Part shown: positions 61,467 to 64,000 of the stretch, one piece after another
Position numbering within the stretch: the first letter of the stretch is position 1
Layout: each line of letters starts with the position of its first letter
Assembly (NCBI RefSeq): GCF_003258605.2
Contig: NZ_CP031264.1
Location: forward strand, 4,092,001-4,156,000
Source of the DNA: Peterkaempfera bronchialis
GTDB taxonomy: Bacteria > Actinomycetota > Actinomycetes > Streptomycetales > Streptomycetaceae
Direction: 5' to 3'
Length of the DNA stretch: 64,000 bases
Translations under genes and position numbers: made by a program
The notes under the pieces: generated by a model
What the model saw: the letters and a program-made list of their open reading frames with translations, nothing else
The model's database searches: none
What the model was told of the DNA's origin: nothing

Positions 61467-62897
61467 ATGACAGGGTCCAGGGCGGGTACGGCAGGTCCGG
61501 CGCACGACGGCCCCCGGGGCGGGCGGCCGGCGGAGCGGGACCGCACCGCCGCACCCGGCCCCACCCTGTGGTCCGTGGAGGAGCACCTGGCCGATGTGCT
61601 GGCGGCGGTCCGGCTGTTGCCGCCGGTTGACCTGCCGCTGCTGGACGCCCAGGGGTGCCGACTGGCCGAGGACGTGGTCGCGGCGGGCGACCTGCCGCCC
61701 TTCGACAACAGCTCCATGGACGGCTACGCGGTGCGCAGCGCCGACACCGACCGCGCCACCGAGCGCTATCCGTCCGTACTGGCCGTGGTCGGCGACATCG
61801 CGGCCGGGTCGGGGCGGCTGCCCGGCATCTCCCCCGGCCAGGCCGCCCGGATCATGACCGGCGCCCCGCTGCCGCCCGGCGCCGAAGGCGTCGCCCCGGT
61901 GGAGTGGACCGACGGCGGCAGCGGCACCGCCGTGCCCGCCGACCGGATGGCGGTCGGCGCCTCGGCCGAGGTCCAGGTCTTCCGCCCGGTCGCGGCGGGC
62001 GCCCACATCCGCCGTCGTGGCAGCGACATCGCCGCCGGGGAGCGGGTGCTCACCGCAGGCGCGATGCTCGGCCCCACCCGGATCGGCCTGCTGGCCGCCA
62101 TCGGCCGGGGCACGGTACGGGTGCATCCGCGCCCCCGGGTCGCGGTGCTCTCCACCGGCAGCGAACTGGTGGAGCCCGGCGAACCGGTCGGACCCGGCCA
62201 GATCTCCGAGTCCAACAGCTACACCCTCACCGCCGCCGCCCGGGACGCCGGAGCGGTCGCCCACCGCATCGGCGGGGTGCCGGACGACCCGGAGCGGCTG
62301 CGCGCGGTGCTGAGGGAGCAACTGGGCCGCGTCGATCTGATCGTCACCAGCGGCGGGGTCAGCGTGGGTGCGTACGACGTGGTCAAGCAGGCCCTCTCGC
62401 CGAGCGGCGCGGACGGGGCGGGCCAGGGGTTCGGCCGGGTCGACTTCCGGCAGTTGCGGATGCAGCCCGGCAAGCCGCAGGGGTTCGGCCGGATCGGCCC
62501 GGGGGAGGGGGTGCCGCTGCTGGCGCTGCCCGGCAACCCGGTGAGCGCCTATATCTCCTTCGAGCTCTTCGTCCGCCCGCTGATCCGCACCATGATGGGT
62601 GCCGAGCAGGTGCACCGGCCGGTGGTGCGGGCGGTCTGCACCGGCCCGCTGCGCTCGCCCGCCGGACGCCGGCAGTTTCTGCGCGGCAGCTATGCGCCGC
62701 CGGTGCCGGGCCGGGGCGAGCCGGGCACCGTCGTCCCGGTCGGCGGCGCCGGATCGCATCTGGTGGGGCCGCTGGCGAGGGCCAACTGCCTGATCGTGCT
62801 GGACGAGGAGACCACCTCGGCCGACCCCGGCGCACTGCTGGACGTGGTCCTGCTGGAGGAGTCCCCGAATCCCGGGGCCGCAGGGCGGGTACGGTAG
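61467..62897 (+). CDS. moeA: Molybdopterin molybdenumtransferase
   Basis: This 476-residue enzyme inserts molybdenum into adenylated molybdopterin. It has DLPPFDNSSMDGYAVRS near 75, ARIMTGAPLPPGAEGV near 126, STGSELVEPGEPVGPGQISESNSY near 228, TSGGVSVGAYDVVK near 293 and LPGNPVSAYISFELFVRPL near 353. All MoeA domains are present, with a longer N-terminus. It is the first of the moeA-moaC-mog unit. No moco riboswitch was recognised. Confidence 0.95.
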   Translation: MTGSRAGTAGPAHDGPRGGRPAERDRTAAPGPTLWSVEEHLADVLAAVRLLPPVDLPLLDAQGCRLAEDVVAAGDLPPFDNSSMDGYAVRSADTDRATERYPSVLAVVGDIAAGSGRLPGISPGQAARIMTGAPLPPGAEGVAPVEWTDGGSGTAVPADRMAVGASAEVQVFRPVAAGAHIRRRGSDIAAGERVLTAGAMLGPTRIGLLAAIGRGTVRVHPRPRVAVLSTGSELVEPGEPVGPGQISESNSYTLTAAARDAGAVAHRIGGVPDDPERLRAVLREQLGRVDLIVTSGGVSVGAYDVVKQALSPSGADGAGQGFGRVDFRQLRMQPGKPQGFGRIGPGEGVPLLALPGNPVSAYISFELFVRPLIRTMMGAEQVHRPVVRAVCTGPLRSPAGRRQFLRGSYAPPVPGRGEPGTVVPVGGAGSHLVGPLARANCLIVLDEETTSADPGALLDVVLLEESPNPGAAGRVR

Positions 62898-62947
62898 CGC
62901 CCGCACCCCGTACCTTCGACCAGCACACCGGGCCTCTGGAGAACCAC

Positions 62948-63457
62948 GTGACCGCGAACCCACCGGGCGGCCGGCCGGCCGACCGCCTCACCCATGTCGA
63001 CGAGGCGGGGGCGGCCCGCATGGTGGACGTCTCGGAGAAGGCCACCACCGTGCGGACCGCCAGTGCGTCCGGCCGGGTACTGGTCTCCGCCCGGGTGGTG
63101 GAACTGCTGCGCGGTGAGGGGGTGCCCAAGGGCGACGCCCTCTCGGTGGCCCGGATCGCCGGGATCATGGGCGCCAAGCGCACCCCCGAGCTGATCCCGC
63201 TCTGCCACCCCATCGCCGTCTCCGGCGTGGAGGTGGAGCTGACCGTCGCCGACGACGCGGTGGAGATCACCGCCACCGTACGGACCGCCGACCGCACCGG
63301 TGTGGAGATGGAGGCCCTGACCGCGGTCTCGGTGGCCGCGCTCACCGTGGTCGACATGGTGAAGGCCGTCGACCGGGAAGCCGTGATCGACGCGGTCCGG
63401 GTGGAGGCGAAGAGCGGCGGGCGGAGCGGCGACTGGCAGCGGGACGGCGCCCGGTGA
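62948..63457 (+). CDS. moaC: Cyclic pyranopterin monophosphate synthase
   Basis: This 169-residue protein completes the first step of molybdenum cofactor synthesis, following MoaA. It has HVDEAGAARMVDVSEKATTVRTA near 16, KGDALSVARIAGIMGAKRTPE near 60, LIPLCHPIAVSGVEV near 82 and DRTGVEMEALTAVSVAALTVVDMVKAVD near 116 with the catalytic Lys. The start GTG at 62948 overlaps nothing; the stop overlaps the next start by four bases. Confidence 0.95.
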   Translation: MTANPPGGRPADRLTHVDEAGAARMVDVSEKATTVRTASASGRVLVSARVVELLRGEGVPKGDALSVARIAGIMGAKRTPELIPLCHPIAVSGVEVELTVADDAVEITATVRTADRTGVEMEALTAVSVAALTVVDMVKAVDREAVIDAVRVEAKSGGRSGDWQRDGAR

Positions 63458-64000
63458 GCACCGCTCCTGCCGGGCCCGTCGGGCGGGCCCTCGCCCTCAC
63501 CGTCTCCAACCGCGCCGCAGCGGGCGTCTACCCCGACCGGGGCGGTCCGCTGCTGGTCGAGGGGCTGGCCGCGATGGGCTTCGCGGTCGACGGCCCGCAG
63601 GTCGTCCCGGACGGCGAACCCGTGGAGGCGGCGCTGCGCGGCGCCGTCGCGGCCGGCTACGACGTGGTGCTGACCACCGGCGGCACCGGTATCTCGCCCA
63701 CCGACCGCACACCCGAGATGACCGCCCGGGTGATCGACCGGCCGGTCCCGGGGATCGCGGAGGCGGTCCGCGCCCATGGACGGGGGAAGGTGCCCGCCGC
63801 CGTGCTGTCGCGCGGGCTCTCCGGGCTCGCCGGACAGACCCTGATCGTCAATCTGCCCGGTTCCACCGGCGGGGTGCGGGACGGCCTGGCCGTGCTGGCG
63901 CCGCTGCTGGCGCATGCCGTGGACCAGGTGCGCGGCGGCGACCATGTCCACCCCGACGCGCCCCCACCCCGGCCTGAGCACGAGCAGCAGCACCAGCACC
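63454..64000 (+). CDS. mog: MogA/MoaB-family molybdopterin adenylyltransferase, 3'-truncated by window edge
   Basis: The 182 visible codons have LTVSNRAAAGVYPDRGGPLL near 15, the central TTGGTGISPTDRTPEMT near 70 and VNLPGSTGGVRDGL near 130, which is the Mog/MoaB fold. It adenylates molybdopterin before MoeA adds molybdenum. It starts GTG in a GTGA overlap with moaC. A His/Glu/Gln-rich tail begins near residue 165 and the stop is outside the window. Confidence 0.92.
   Translation, partial: MSTAPAGPVGRALALTVSNRAAAGVYPDRGGPLLVEGLAAMGFAVDGPQVVPDGEPVEAALRGAVAAGYDVVLTTGGTGISPTDRTPEMTARVIDRPVPGIAEAVRAHGRGKVPAAVLSRGLSGLAGQTLIVNLPGSTGGVRDGLAVLAPLLAHAVDQVRGGDHVHPDAPPPRPEHEQQHQH

Overview
The window comes from a high-GC actinomycete, most likely a member of the Streptomycetaceae. 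The evidence is strong G/C third-position bias, many GTG starts and ATGA/GTGA overlaps, an HrdD-type group 2 sigma factor, a FemX-type glycyltransferase, an AldO-like alditol oxidase, DUF1876 and DUF6907 proteins, an Asp23/Gls24 membrane operon, and the linked order 5-formyltetrahydrofolate cyclo-ligase, galU, moeA, moaC, mog. The species cannot be read from the sequence.

Layout. 1-4609: the 3' part of a GH65 disaccharide phosphorylase, a 43-bp repeat array, a D-lactate dehydrogenase-like enzyme and a lipoprotein multicopper oxidase. 4610-4682: tRNA-Arg(CCT). 4637-22625: a genomic island bounded by 143-bp direct repeats (5 mismatches), each carrying the 3' part of that tRNA gene. A broken tyrosine integrase lies at its right end, and no replication or conjugation genes were seen. 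The island carries two gene sets. A minus-strand set (4940-10133) encodes a HAD hydrolase, a GT4 glycosyltransferase, a radical SAM enzyme, a second GalU and a 5'-truncated methyltransferase. A plus-strand operon (15197-20923) encodes a B12/radical SAM-like enzyme, an Asp/Glu racemase-like enzyme, an HhH-GPD protein, a PfkB kinase, a two-domain nucleoside deoxyribosyltransferase-like protein, a dTMP-kinase-like protein and a MazG-like protein. An SDR enzyme, an HTH/TPR regulator and a RsbW-like ATPase lie between the two sets. IS256 debris and a decayed NurA-like gene show erosion.

22957-25634 is a six-gene Asp23/Gls24 operon. 26006-27812 is a zinc-homeostasis group: a His-rich protein, a Zur-like operator, a cysteine-free L32 and a CobW GTPase. 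27816-33802 holds a MarR/MFS pair, alditol oxidase, an ARMT1-like protein and dihydrolipoyl dehydrogenase. 34017-40780 holds a cold-shock protein and RNA helicase, GNAT, CapA-like, acylphosphatase, Fpg/Nei, DUF1876 and the Ohr/OhrR peroxide module. 40812-43964 is a thiolase/acyl-CoA dehydrogenase pair with a divergent TetR. 44007-54142 contains a universal stress protein, FemX, an alanine-racemase-like protein, a class II aldolase, HrdD, MTA phosphorylase, FmdB, an MFS carrier and a PLP amino-acid deaminase. 54354-64000 contains a K+/H+ antiporter, a penicillin-acylase-type hydrolase, a folate cyclo-ligase, a degenerate GGDEF protein, galU and molybdenum cofactor genes.

The most promising candidate for an undescribed system is the plus-strand island operon. 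It combines nucleoside base exchange, sugar/nucleoside and nucleotide kinases, a MazG pyrophosphohydrolase, an HhH-GPD protein and a radical SAM enzyme. I read it as a pathway for making or handling an unusual deoxynucleotide. That is an inference from families and gene order; no product is known to me.
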